From NCBI GenBank assembly GCA_013140805.1, contig JABFRW010000094.1, forward strand, positions 1 through 40,746: 40,746 nucleotides of DNA, written 5' to 3'. The DNA is from Candidatus Eisenbacteria bacterium (GTDB taxonomy: Bacteria > Eisenbacteria > RBG-16-71-46). The position numbers were made by a program, and so were the translations under genes. Under the pieces are notes generated by a model that did no database searches, was not told the origin of the DNA, and saw nothing but the letters and a program-made list of their open reading frames with translations. The number at the start of each line of letters is the position of its first letter. Positions within the stretch are counted from its first letter, which is position 1. Shown one piece after another: positions 1-10,507 of this stretch.

Positions 1-637
1 CGATCCCGCTCGCAAGACCGAGGCGCGCTACTGGGCCGGACTCTCGTGGCTCGCGTCCGGGGACGCCACACGAGCCGCCTCGATTCTCGAAGAGGTCGGT
101 CGCCAGCCCTCGCCCTGGCGCGGCCCCGCGCTCGCTGCGCTGGGTAGCGCCTGGGAGATTTCGAAGCACCCGGAGCGGGCTCGGCAGGCGTTCATGGCCG
201 CGCTCGAAGCTCCACGCGCCTCGACCGCCGCATTCGCGGCCGAGCGCGCGGCCGCGTACGAAAAGGACGCGGGTCGGACGCGTGCCTCCTCGAAGCTGCG
301 GGAGCAGGTGGTGCGCGACTTTCCACGCAGTGTCGAAGCGACCTCCGCCCGCGAAGCACTTGCCGCACCGGCAGCGTCCCATCCCGCGCCCCAGGAGCGA
401 GGACGTTTCGCGATCGAAATCGGGACCTTCAACAATCCGGCCCGAGCCCGCTCGCTGGTCGCGGCGGCGAAGGCGGCGGGATTCCGAGACGCGCGCGTGG
501 TAACGAAAGGCGAGGGAGTCGGGGCCTTGCATCACGTGTGGCTCGGCAGCTTCCTCGACTCGAAGCGCGCCGAGAGTGCCGGTGATGCCGCGGGACAGGC
601 CCTCGGGGTGCGCTGGGTGGTCGTCGACCTCGACTAG
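1..637 (+). CDS. TPR-like / SPOR-domain envelope protein (5' partial)
   Basis: The reading frame is open from base 2 without a start, so the N-terminus lies outside the window; 211 residues are visible. The first ~130 residues are Ala/Arg-rich helical pairs in the style of tetratricopeptide repeats (for example GLSWLASGDATRAASILEEV). A short Pro/Ala linker follows, then about 75 C-terminal residues resembling a SPOR domain: FAIEIGTFNNPARARSLVAA, then VVTKGEGVGALHHVWLGSF. SPOR domains bind denuded glycan strands of peptidoglycan, often at the division septum, so a periplasmic or lipoprotein location is likely but the signal peptide is not visible. The stop is 8 bases before the mutS -35 box, so mutS starts a new transcript. 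The SPOR call is by pattern; the helical repeats could also be another solenoid. Confidence 0.75.
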   Translation, partial: DPARKTEARYWAGLSWLASGDATRAASILEEVGRQPSPWRGPALAALGSAWEISKHPERARQAFMAALEAPRASTAAFAAERAAAYEKDAGRTRASSKLREQVVRDFPRSVEATSAREALAAPAASHPAPQERGRFAIEIGTFNNPARARSLVAAAKAAGFRDARVVTKGEGVGALHHVWLGSFLDSKRAESAGDAAGQALGVRWVVVDLD

Positions 638-645
638 CGATCAGC

Positions 646-674
646 TTGGCAGGCTGCGAAGCGATCCCTATGCT
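646..674 (+). promoter_or_regulatory. mutS promoter, near-leaderless
   Basis: TTGGCA at 646-651, a 17-base spacer and TATGCT at 669-674 form a good sigma-70-type promoter. The predicted start of transcription is about 681, only about 4 bases before the ATG at 685, and there is no Shine-Dalgarno site. The TTG at 646, in frame with mutS, is part of the -35 box rather than a start codon. Confidence 0.65.
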
Positions 675-684
675 CGTGGGCCTC

Positions 685-3525
685 ATGTTCCCTCGAACAT
701 CCTCCAGTAACGGCCCCGACCGCGTTTCGGGCGGTTCCGCGAGTCCCGATCCCGCGCCCGGCGACCTTTTCGCGCCTCATTCGCTCCAGTCGGATCACTC
801 GACTGAACCGGAGTCGGCAGCGGATGTGGGTCTCTCGGACGCAGGCGATCCGCCCGCCGCATCACGGCGCGCTCGCGCCGCATCGAGTGGCGTCCGGCGC
901 TCCAGGCCCGAAGAGTCGCCTTTCATGGCGCAGTATCACGCCGCCAAGTCCCAGCATCCGGACGCCTTTCTGTTCTTTCGAATGGGCGACTTCTACGAGC
1001 TGTTCTTCGAAGACGCGGTCGAGGCGGCGCGACTGTTGGGCCTGACCCTGACTTCACGCAACAAGCAGGATCCTAATCCGATCCCGATGTGCGGGATGCC
1101 GTGGCATCAGCGAGACGGCTACGTCGCCCGGCTGCTCAGGCTTGATCGCAAGGTCGCCATCTGCGATCAGCTCGAGGAGTCGAGTCCGGGTCGCAAGCTG
1201 GTGCCGCGTGGAGTGACGGAAGTCCTGACGCCCGGCTCGGTGGTCGGAGAGGCATTCCTCGATCCGATCGCGAACAACTTCATTGCCGCGTTGTGGCCGG
1301 GTCCGGAGGGGATCGGGCTGTGCCTCGCCGACGCCTCGACTTCCGAGGTGCGTCTGGCCGAACTCACCTGGGAGGAATCCGCCGGGGCTCTCGCTTCGCT
1401 GCGAGTGTCCGAGTGGCTGCTCCCGGACGCGGCCGCCGTCCCGTCGGCGCTCGCCGAACGATTCGCCGCCTCGACCGCGGGACTTGCGGGAGCGCGGAGC
1501 ACGCTGGCGACCGGCGCCTATCTCGACGATTTCCGCGCGCTCGAACGCTGGAGAGACGCGGCTCGCGAGCTACTCGACTCCCTGTCGCTCGCGCGCGCCG
1601 CGGCCGCCGCCCTGCTGGCCTACCTCGACGTCGTGCAGGGCGGAACCGCACTGGTTCACGCGCGCGTCGAGAGCTGGCGGGCCGCCCGCACCCTTCGGTT
1701 CGATGCGGCGACGGCGCGTCATCTGGAGTTGTTCCAGCCGCAACCGGGCGGCGAAATCTCGCACACGTTGTGGCATCACCTGAACTTCGCCGTTACTCCG
1801 CTCGGCGCGCGGCGATTGCGAGGCTGGCTCGAACGCCCACTCGCCGAGAGAGCCGCCATCGAGGCGCGGCACGATGCGATCGCCGTGTGGATCTCGGAGG
1901 GCGTCACGCGAGCGGGGTTTCGTGAAGCTCTCAAGGGATTCCCGGATCTCGATCGGCTGGCGTCGCGCCTTGCGCTGGCGCGTTCGACCCCGCGCGATCT
2001 GGGTGCGCTTCGTGACGCGCTGGCGCGGCTGCCGCAGTTGTGCGCGGTGCTCGGAGAACTACGGGCTCCCGCCGTCGCCGCGATCCTGCCGGCACTGGCG
2101 GGAATTCCGTCGCTGCTCGACGATCTCAGTCGCGCGCTGGTCGACGATCCGCCGCCGCTTTCGCGGGACGGTGGAGTGATACGAGAGGGATTCGACGCGC
2201 ATCGGGATCAGGTGAGTGCACTGGCGCGTTCGGGCAAGCACTGGATCGCCGAGCTGGAGGCGTCGGAACGTGCTCGGACCGGCATTGCCACGCTCAGGAT
2301 CGGCTACAACCGAGTGTTCGGCTACTACCTCGAGGTCACGCGCCCGCATCTCGAGAGGGTGCCGGCGGACTACGAGCGACGCCAGACCCTGACGACCGCG
2401 GAGCGCTTCGTCACGCCCGAACTCAAGCACAAGGAGAGCGAAGTGCTCGGCGCCGAGGACAAGCTGCGCGCGCGCGAGCACGAGCTGTTCGTGGCGCTTC
2501 GCGATCGCGCAGCGGAGCACGTGGTGCGACTGCAGCGAGCGGCGGATGCACTGGCGGAGCTCGATGCGCTCAGCGGCCTCGCCGAGGCGGCAGCGCGCTT
2601 CGGCTGGACACGCCCCGCGATCGACGACTCGGACGTGCTGGAACTGATTGGTGCCCGACACCCGGTGGTCGAGCGCCTGCTGCCGCGTGGCGAATTCGTT
2701 CCGAACGACGTGCGGCTCGCGGGGGGTGAGCGTCAGATCCTGCTGCTCACCGGCCCCAACATGGGCGGCAAGAGCACCTATCTGCGCCAGACCGCCATGG
2801 CGGTGATCCTCGCGCAGGCCGGCTCCTACGTGCCGGTCGAACGCGCACGCATCGGAATCGTGGACCGCCTGTTCACGCGGGTCGGCGCGGCCGACCGACT
2901 CGGATCGGGACACAGCACCTTCATGGTCGAGATGCAGGAGACCGCAGACATCCTCCGCAACAGCACGCCGCGATCGCTGGTGTTGCTGGACGAGATCGGG
3001 CGCGGGACCGCGACCTACGACGGTCTGGCCCTCGCGTGGGCGGTGACCGAGCACCTGCACGCGGCGGACGGCCCACGGCCTCGCACGATCTTCGCGACCC
3101 ACTATCACGAGCTGACTCAGCTCTCGGATTCGCTCACACGACTTCGCAACGTCAACGTGACGGTCAAGGAGTGGGGCGACGACATCGTGTTCCTTCATCG
3201 CATCGCCGAGGGCTCGGCCGACCGCAGCTACGGAATCCACGTCGCGCAGCTGGCGGGGCTGCCGGCCCGCGTGATCGCGCGCGCGAAGCAGGTGCTGCAC
3301 GAGCTCGAGAGCGAGCGCACCGCGGAGCATCTGGGCGGAAGCATCACAACAGGTGGTGCGGAGGGCGGGAGGAGTGTGGATGGTGTCGTCGGGCTTCCGG
3401 CACGTGAGTTGGATCCGCGTCTCGAAGAATTGGATCGCCTCGTGCCGGATACGATGACTCCCATCGAGGCGCTTCAGAAGCTCATCGAGTGGAAGCGCCG
3501 AGGCGTTCCGCCCGCGCCGCGCTGA
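685..3525 (+). CDS. mutS: DNA mismatch repair protein MutS
   Basis: MutS recognises mispaired and looped bases and, with ATP, recruits MutL. From ATG 685 the protein has 946 residues. The mismatch-binding Phe-x-Glu is F103-Y104-E105 in the context GDFYELFF. The lever and clamp regions occupy the middle. The ATPase has a Walker A motif GPNMGGKST at about 690-698, and a Walker B region LLDEIGRGTATYDG with D769-E770, then the helix-turn-helix dimerisation tail. Family members are usually 850-880 residues; the excess is a Ser/Pro-rich N-terminal tail of about 75 residues before the conserved domain I, which starts near residue 78. ATG 685 is chosen because a promoter ends 10 bases upstream; ATG 925 would give the classical length but lacks any initiation signal. 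Identity is certain, the start is moderately sure. Confidence 0.97.
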   Translation: MFPRTSSSNGPDRVSGGSASPDPAPGDLFAPHSLQSDHSTEPESAADVGLSDAGDPPAASRRARAASSGVRRSRPEESPFMAQYHAAKSQHPDAFLFFRMGDFYELFFEDAVEAARLLGLTLTSRNKQDPNPIPMCGMPWHQRDGYVARLLRLDRKVAICDQLEESSPGRKLVPRGVTEVLTPGSVVGEAFLDPIANNFIAALWPGPEGIGLCLADASTSEVRLAELTWEESAGALASLRVSEWLLPDAAAVPSALAERFAASTAGLAGARSTLATGAYLDDFRALERWRDAARELLDSLSLARAAAAALLAYLDVVQGGTALVHARVESWRAARTLRFDAATARHLELFQPQPGGEISHTLWHHLNFAVTPLGARRLRGWLERPLAERAAIEARHDAIAVWISEGVTRAGFREALKGFPDLDRLASRLALARSTPRDLGALRDALARLPQLCAVLGELRAPAVAAILPALAGIPSLLDDLSRALVDDPPPLSRDGGVIREGFDAHRDQVSALARSGKHWIAELEASERARTGIATLRIGYNRVFGYYLEVTRPHLERVPADYERRQTLTTAERFVTPELKHKESEVLGAEDKLRAREHELFVALRDRAAEHVVRLQRAADALAELDALSGLAEAAARFGWTRPAIDDSDVLELIGARHPVVERLLPRGEFVPNDVRLAGGERQILLLTGPNMGGKSTYLRQTAMAVILAQAGSYVPVERARIGIVDRLFTRVGAADRLGSGHSTFMVEMQETADILRNSTPRSLVLLDEIGRGTATYDGLALAWAVTEHLHAADGPRPRTIFATHYHELTQLSDSLTRLRNVNVTVKEWGDDIVFLHRIAEGSADRSYGIHVAQLAGLPARVIARAKQVLHELESERTAEHLGGSITTGGAEGGRSVDGVVGLPARELDPRLEELDRLVPDTMTPIEALQKLIEWKRRGVPPAPR

Positions 3526-3565
3526 CCGAAGGGGCCACACGGACGGGTCTCGGCGATGCGATGCG

Positions 3566-4123
3566 TCACCGCTCGGCGGCGGTCGGTTCCTCGATCGAAA
3601 GCAATCCGGTCGAGCGCGCGTCGCGCCGATCCGCATGCGCATCCGCAACCGGGGGTGCTGCGGGCTCATGGTTGCGAAACGCCACCAGTGCCTCCCAGTG
3701 CCGCGGACGCTCGCGCTGGATCCAGGCCTCGAACGCGGGGGCGTCACGAAACCAGGCTCGAATGTCGGCGAGCGGCAGGCGACGTTCGCACTCGCGGGGA
3801 TCGTATTCACGACACAGCACGGGATGGCGGCCATAGATGCCGCAGCGCCCGGCATCATTCAAGTTCTCGCACGGTGCCTCGAAGCACACGAACCAGCGTT
3901 CGGGGCGCTCCACGAAGAGGCTCACGTTGCGATGCATGATCGCCCACAGCCACTGGTCGTACTCGCGCGGCGTGCGTGGCTTGTCGATCTCGACCGTGAT
4001 GTAGCTGCAGCACTTGGTACAGCCGGCGCACAGGTCGGCGTTTTCATCTGCGCTGAGCGCGAGCGCCGGCCGTGCGTCTCCGGCATCGGTCGCGATGGAA
4101 TCGACCTGGAGGTGCTCAGTCAT
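3566..4123 (-). CDS. YkgJ-family cysteine-cluster protein
   Basis: A 185-residue protein with the zinc/iron-chelating cysteine pattern of the YkgJ (CxxCxxCC) family: CAGCTKCC near residues 33-40, a further Cys in FVCFEAPC, then CGIYGRHPVLCREYDPREC. Members are thought to bind a metal or Fe-S cluster through these cysteines; no reaction is established for most of them. The last ~60 residues (Trp/Arg-rich, then Ala/Pro-rich) are not conserved to my eye. It is the last gene of a three-gene minus-strand unit, 4 bases after the holin-like gene, and converges on mutS with only 40 bases between stops and no clear terminator. Family call good, function unknown. Confidence 0.85.
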   Translation of the reverse strand: MTEHLQVDSIATDAGDARPALALSADENADLCAGCTKCCSYITVEIDKPRTPREYDQWLWAIMHRNVSLFVERPERWFVCFEAPCENLNDAGRCGIYGRHPVLCREYDPRECERRLPLADIRAWFRDAPAFEAWIQRERPRHWEALVAFRNHEPAAPPVADAHADRRDARSTGLLSIEEPTAAER

Positions 4124-4127
4124 CGCG

Positions 4128-4480
4128 TCAGGCCTTCTCCTGCTTGGTTTCGCGCGTCACGGCCTTCCAGATCATGCCGACCAGCGAGAGCAGGATCGAT
4201 GCGAGCAGGGCGGTGACGATGTTCGAGATGCGAAATCCCGGCACCACCAGCGAAGCGATCCACAGACACGCGGCGTTCAGCACGAACAGGAACAGCCCGA
4301 GCGTGATGATCGTGAACGGAAGCGTTAGGACGAACAGGATCGGTTTCACGAGCGTGTTGACGAACGCCAGCACCAGCGCCCCGAGCAGCGCCGGAACCCA
4401 TCCGGTGACTTCGAAGCCCGGCAGAAGCTGTGAGAGCAACAGCATCGCCGCGGCGATCACCACGAAATAGAGCAGATGCT

Positions 4481-4484
<4 letters not shown>
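4128..4484 (-). CDS. Four-helix holin-like membrane protein
   Basis: A 118-residue, very hydrophobic protein with four predicted membrane segments at about 4-22, 30-55, 58-80 and 88-110, with a short basic C-terminal tail. The patterns LVLAFVNTLVKPILFVLTLP and ITLGLFLFVLNAACLWIASL match the widespread 'phage holin family / mycobacterial 4TMS holin-like' family (PF04020 type), which despite the name is a chromosomal housekeeping-like membrane protein of unknown role. The ATG overlaps the TGA of the metH/metF fusion by four bases (ATGA), and a GGAGGG ribosome site lies about 7 bases upstream inside that gene, so it is translationally coupled. There is no sign of phage genes nearby. Confidence 0.85.
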
Positions 4485-6334
<1,850 letters not shown>

Positions 6335-6342
6335 GGAGCGCG

Positions 6343-6372
6343 AATGTATCCGCCACGTCATTCGGCGAGCAA
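6343..6372 (-). promoter_or_regulatory. Promoter of metH/metF fusion, leaderless
   Basis: On the minus strand TTGCTC (6367-6372), an 18-base spacer and TACATT (6343-6348). The -10 ends 8 bases before ATG 6334, predicting transcription to start within about 2 bases of the start codon. It stands back to back with the promoter at 6382-6410. Confidence 0.5.
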
Positions 6373-6381
6373 GCGCATGCG

Positions 6382-6410
6382 TTGGCCGCGCACCCACCCG
6401 CTGCTATAGT
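6382..6410 (+). promoter_or_regulatory. Promoter of the S55 peptidase gene, leaderless
   Basis: TTGGCC (6382-6387), 17 bases, then TATAGT (6405-6410) preceded by TGC, an extended -10. The GTG start at 6419 lies 8 bases after the -10, so the mRNA should be leaderless. The gap between the two divergent -35 boxes is 9 bases. Confidence 0.65.
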
Positions 6411-6418
6411 TCCGGCCC

Positions 6419-8350
6419 GTGATCACACCCGGACTCCGCGCATCCCGCACTTCATCGGCTCTCCGTCCTGCAGGCGCCGCCGTGGCGCTGGCGGTGTTGT
6501 CCGCGTGGTTTGGATTCGCGAGCGCCGCTCCGGTGCCGATCCTCACCGCCGATCGACTCAAGGCCGGAATGAAGGCCCAGGTCCTCACGGTGTTCGTCGG
6601 CGAGCGTATCGACACGTTCAGTGCGGAGATCGTGGGCGTGATGTCCGGGGGGCGCGCGGAGGGCGATCAGATCGTGGCCCGAGCCACGGATCCACGCGCG
6701 ATTCGAAGCGGAATCGCGCAGGGGATGAGCGGCTCTCCGGTCTACGTCGACGGCAAGCTGATCGGAGCGCTCTCGGGCGGCTGGTCGTTCGTGCGCGAAC
6801 CCGTGTTCGTGATCACTCCGATCGCTGAGATGCTCGCGGTGCTGGATCAGCCGGAACACTCGAGTGCTTCCGGCACTTCGGGGCCCGCCGGGCTCGACCT
6901 GGGACTCGAGACGCACGAGCCGCGCTACCAGTATTTCCGCTGGAGCGAGGAATCAACGCTCTCGATTCCGGCTCCAGCTGCCCCCGAAACCAGCGGCCCG
7001 GGCGCGGCATTTCCCGCACTCGGGCTCTCGCGGCCGCTTGCGCTGCCGCTCGCCGCATCCGGCCTGCATCCCGGCTCACGAGCGATCGCGGCTGAGCTGC
7101 TCGCCCCGCTCGGGCTCGCACTCACTTCGACAGGGGGCGGTTCCGGGCGTGCCTCGTCCTCCGCGCCTCGCGCCGTCGCCGGAAAGCGTTCGGGGTCTGC
7201 GGCCTCGCAGGTCGCGACGATCGAACCGGGTGCCGCGGTCGCGGTCGATATCCTGCGTGGTGACCTGAATCTCTCGGCGATCGGAACGCTCACCTATCGA
7301 GATGGCGACCGTGTGCTGATCTTCGGTCACCCGTTGTTCCAGGCCGGCGAGGTCAAACTGCCGCTTTCGCGCGCCGAAATCACCACCATCATTCCGACCG
7401 ATGTGTCGTCGTTCAAGCTCGGACGTCCGGGCGAGCCGATCGGCACCGCGACTCAGGATCGTCGGGCCGCGATGGCCGGCCGGCTGGGTCCGGTACCGCA
7501 CCTGCTGCCGATCACGGTGTCGCTCATCGAGGCCAGCCGTCGCCGGAACTTTCATTTCGAGAGCATCGAAGATCGCACTCTGCTGCCGAGCATGGTCGGA
7601 ATTGCCGCCTTCAACAGTCTGATGGAGTCGGGCGGCGCGGGCGCCGGTCAGACCCTGCGCTGGACTCTGCGTGCGAGCGGCCCGGGCCGTGAGCTGACGA
7701 TGTCCGACGTGGTTGCGGGTGAGGCTCCCGGTGCCGAAATGTTGAACGCGATCAGCGGACCGCTGCGATTCCTGGCCGGCAACCCTTACGAACGCCTCGC
7801 GCTCGACAGCATCCAGGTCGCGATCGAGATCGAGCCGCGACGTGAACAGTGGGTGCTGCGCGGCGTGCGACTCGCAACCGCAGCGGTGCGGCCTGGCGGA
7901 ATCGCCCACGTGGCGTGTGAGGTCGAGTCGTGGCGCGGGGGTCGTCGCACCGTCATGCTCCAGGTGCCGGTTCCGCACGAAGTGCCGGCAGGTCGCTACT
8001 CGTTGTTCGTGGGCGGCGCAGCGGAACTGATGCGGATGGAAGCTGCGCGTCTGCCGGGACGGTATCGCCCGACAACGCTCGACGACGCGATCGACCGCTT
8101 CAATCACTGGCGCTCGAGCGACGCGCTGAGAGCGGTGCTGATCGCGCGCGCCCCCGAGGTCACGCGATCAGGCATCGACTATCCGGAGCTGCCGACCTCG
8201 GCGCTCGCGCTGCTCGCGCCGGGGACCGAGGCCGGTGACGACATTCGACGTGGCGATCGGCTGCTGTTGTCCGAGACCCGGTTCGCGCTGGAAGGCGTGG
8301 TGCGGGGTGAAGTGATGCTCGAGTTCGTCGTCGACGAGGATGCGCCGTGA
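6419..8350 (+). CDS. Secreted SpoIVB-type (S55) peptidase domain protein
   Basis: 643 residues, GTG start. An Arg-containing N-region and hydrophobic stretch (about 17-36, ending FGFASA) form a signal peptide. Residues 45-140 hold the S55 core: LKAGMKAQVLTVFVGERIDT and the serine motif GMSGSP with S104 in the position of the chymotrypsin-fold nucleophile. A low-complexity Ser/Ala/Gly linker (about 145-265) separates it from a second conserved block with GDRVLIFGHPLF, where H304 is the likely general base, and SSFKLGRPGEPIGTATQDR. The C-terminal half is beta-rich and unassigned. The founding member cuts the pro-sigma-K processing regulator in Bacillus sporulation, but related proteins occur in non-sporulating bacteria with unknown substrates. 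Nothing here suggests sporulation. It begins a tight four-gene unit. Confidence 0.82.
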   Translation: MITPGLRASRTSSALRPAGAAVALAVLSAWFGFASAAPVPILTADRLKAGMKAQVLTVFVGERIDTFSAEIVGVMSGGRAEGDQIVARATDPRAIRSGIAQGMSGSPVYVDGKLIGALSGGWSFVREPVFVITPIAEMLAVLDQPEHSSASGTSGPAGLDLGLETHEPRYQYFRWSEESTLSIPAPAAPETSGPGAAFPALGLSRPLALPLAASGLHPGSRAIAAELLAPLGLALTSTGGGSGRASSSAPRAVAGKRSGSAASQVATIEPGAAVAVDILRGDLNLSAIGTLTYRDGDRVLIFGHPLFQAGEVKLPLSRAEITTIIPTDVSSFKLGRPGEPIGTATQDRRAAMAGRLGPVPHLLPITVSLIEASRRRNFHFESIEDRTLLPSMVGIAAFNSLMESGGAGAGQTLRWTLRASGPGRELTMSDVVAGEAPGAEMLNAISGPLRFLAGNPYERLALDSIQVAIEIEPRREQWVLRGVRLATAAVRPGGIAHVACEVESWRGGRRTVMLQVPVPHEVPAGRYSLFVGGAAELMRMEAARLPGRYRPTTLDDAIDRFNHWRSSDALRAVLIARAPEVTRSGIDYPELPTSALALLAPGTEAGDDIRRGDRLLLSETRFALEGVVRGEVMLEFVVDEDAP

Positions 8351-8373
8351 ACCCGCGGTCCCAAGGAGGAGTC

Positions 8374-10500
8374 GTGAAGCACTGGTGTTCGGCGATCGCG
8401 ATCATGCTCGTGACCTGCTCGGTCGCAGGAGCGGCCGAGACGCAATTGTGGATTCACGATGGCCCCGCCGACCATGCCGCGGCCGAAACTCGCGGCGTGG
8501 TGGTGCGACCTGATGGGGTGATCGCGCTCGGGCCGGCGGCGCGTTCGCACGCCGCCGACAGCACGACCGTGATCTGGGCGCTGCTGCCGCTTCCGGACGG
8601 GTCGGTCGCGATCGCCGGGGACCGCGGGCGAATCGATCGCTGGACCTCGGCGGGAGGCGTTCGACCCTGGGTGCGGCTCGCGGCGGGACAGGTGCTCTCA
8701 CTGGCGACAGACGGGGACGGCTTGATCGCGGGCACCGGGCCGGACGGTCGCATCTACCGGGTGTCGGCTGGTGGCGACACCTCGCTGCTGGTCAAGACCG
8801 GCGAACGCTATGTGTGGGCACTGGCGTCGGCGGGCAAGGGTGCCTGGTATGCCGCAACCGGTTCGCGCGGCCGGTTGCTCAAGGTCCAGCAGGGCGCGAG
8901 TCGCGTGATGCTCGACTCGGAGGAGAGTCACCTCATCTCATGCATCTCGGACGGTCGCGGTGGCGCCTACGCGGGCGGAGACTCGCGTGGTGGACTGGTT
9001 CACGTGAGCGCCGGCGGTGAGGCGCGGACATTGTTCGACGCCTCCGAAGAAGAGATTCGAGCGCTGGCACTCGGCGCGGACGGCTCCGTCTACGCTGCAG
9101 CGCTGAGTGCTTCCGCGGTGGCGCTGACGGGTGCCGCGGTGGACGACGACGAGAGCGACGGCCCGGCCGGAAGTGCCGCGCCGGTGCGTGCGGCCGTGAG
9201 CGGCGGGCGCGCAACGGTCTATCGCATCATTCCCGACAGCGTCGTGACCACCCTCTGGACTTCCCCTCAGCCGTTGCTCTACGCGCTTGCGTCCTACCGC
9301 GGTGCGCTGGCACCCGAGGGCGGGGTACTCGCGGCCAGCGGCAATCGGGCCGGCGTGTGGCTGGTGAATCCCAATGGCGGCGCGAGCCAGTGGATGGCCA
9401 TGCCGCAGGGACAGGTCACGGCACTCGCGGTCACGCCGCGCGGCGAGATCTTTGCGGCGACTTCGAATCCCGGCGCCCTGTGGCAGCTGGGACCGGAACG
9501 AGCCGCGCGTGGCGAGCTGATCTCGGCGCCGCTCGATGCGCGCCGTATTGCGGCGTTCGGCCGGGTTGCGTGGCAAGGGCGTGGTCGCGGCGCGAAGCTC
9601 GACACCCGCAGCGGCAACACCGACAAGCCCGATACGACCTGGAGCGCCTGGAAATCGGTCGGAGCGGACGATCGTTCCGCTTCGGCACCCGCGCGCTATC
9701 TGCAGTACCGCCTCGAGCTCAGCGGCGATGCCGAGGTGAGTGCGATCGAGGCGTTCTATCGCGAACGGAATCTCGCTCCGCGCGTGGACGAGCTCGCGGT
9801 TGCGCCCCAGGGGCTCGGATTTCGTGAAGGCGAGCTGCAGCCGCGCAGCGAGCCTGTGACGCAGAGTCTTCCGGGCGGTCAGCGCGTCGAGTATTCGATC
9901 TCGAATCAGCCGACGAGACCGCTGCGGGGCTTGCCCGCTTTCGCGCGTGGACTGCGCACGCTGCAATGGCGCGGCAATGATCCCAATGGCGACGCGCTGC
10001 GGTACAGCGTCGAGTTGCGTCGCGAGGGAGAGGATGGCTGGATCAAGCTTGGCGAAGACTACGAAGCCACTTCGTTCACGTGGGACACGCAGTCGATTCC
10101 CGACGGACGCTATCGCGTCCGGGTGACCGCGACGGACCGAGCCGGCAATGCAGTCGGCGAGGAGCGGTCCGGGAGCGCCACCAGCGAGCCCTTCACGGTC
10201 GACAACACCGCACCTCGACTCACCGCGTTCGAGGCCGGCGCCGACGGGAGCGGCATCACGATCTCGGGAGCGGGGGAGGACGGCGAGAGCGTGCTGTGGC
10301 GCGTCGAGGTCTCGCTGGACGATGCCGACTGGCGTCCGGTGACTCCCGAGAGCGGACTTGCCGACAGTCGCCAGGTTCGGTTTCGCGCACGCCTGAGCGA
10401 TGTCGAGCGCGGGCTCCATTCCGTGGCGGTGAGGGTGGTCGATCTGGCCGGGAACACGGCATCGCGCTCCCTTCCGGTGACGGTGGCCGTGCGGCGCTGA
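8374..10500 (+). CDS. Secreted beta-propeller protein with Ig/Fn3-like C-terminus
   Basis: 708 residues. The GTG at 8374 is chosen because AAGGAGG lies 4 bases upstream and a signal peptide starts there (KHWCSAIAIMLVTCSVAGA); the frame could otherwise start at 8347, overlapping the S55 stop. Residues ~25-400 carry repeated short blades such as IAGTGPDGRIYRV, YAATGSRGRLLKV, YAGGDSRGGLVHV and FAATSNPGALWQL, typical of a six- to eight-bladed propeller. Residues ~450-708 contain two or more beta-sandwich units (WRGNDPNGDALRYSVELR, DGRYRVRVTATDRAGN, GLHSVAVRVVDLAGN), as in extracellular Fn3/Ig-like repeats. No catalytic motif is visible; binding of a partner or polymer is a guess. Co-transcription with the protease is likely from the 23-base gap. 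Confidence 0.75.
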   Translation: MKHWCSAIAIMLVTCSVAGAAETQLWIHDGPADHAAAETRGVVVRPDGVIALGPAARSHAADSTTVIWALLPLPDGSVAIAGDRGRIDRWTSAGGVRPWVRLAAGQVLSLATDGDGLIAGTGPDGRIYRVSAGGDTSLLVKTGERYVWALASAGKGAWYAATGSRGRLLKVQQGASRVMLDSEESHLISCISDGRGGAYAGGDSRGGLVHVSAGGEARTLFDASEEEIRALALGADGSVYAAALSASAVALTGAAVDDDESDGPAGSAAPVRAAVSGGRATVYRIIPDSVVTTLWTSPQPLLYALASYRGALAPEGGVLAASGNRAGVWLVNPNGGASQWMAMPQGQVTALAVTPRGEIFAATSNPGALWQLGPERAARGELISAPLDARRIAAFGRVAWQGRGRGAKLDTRSGNTDKPDTTWSAWKSVGADDRSASAPARYLQYRLELSGDAEVSAIEAFYRERNLAPRVDELAVAPQGLGFREGELQPRSEPVTQSLPGGQRVEYSISNQPTRPLRGLPAFARGLRTLQWRGNDPNGDALRYSVELRREGEDGWIKLGEDYEATSFTWDTQSIPDGRYRVRVTATDRAGNAVGEERSGSATSEPFTVDNTAPRLTAFEAGADGSGITISGAGEDGESVLWRVEVSLDDADWRPVTPESGLADSRQVRFRARLSDVERGLHSVAVRVVDLAGNTASRSLPVTVAVRR

Positions 10501-10507
10501 CGCAAGC

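Noticed and set aside
646-684. TTG start for mutS
   Set aside because: TTG 646 is inside a good -35 box whose -10 lies at 669-674; translation from it would need a transcript starting upstream.
2059-3858. 599-codon open frame on the minus strand opposite mutS
   Set aside because: It is the mirror of a strongly conserved MutS coding frame in high-GC DNA, has no family motifs and no ribosome site.
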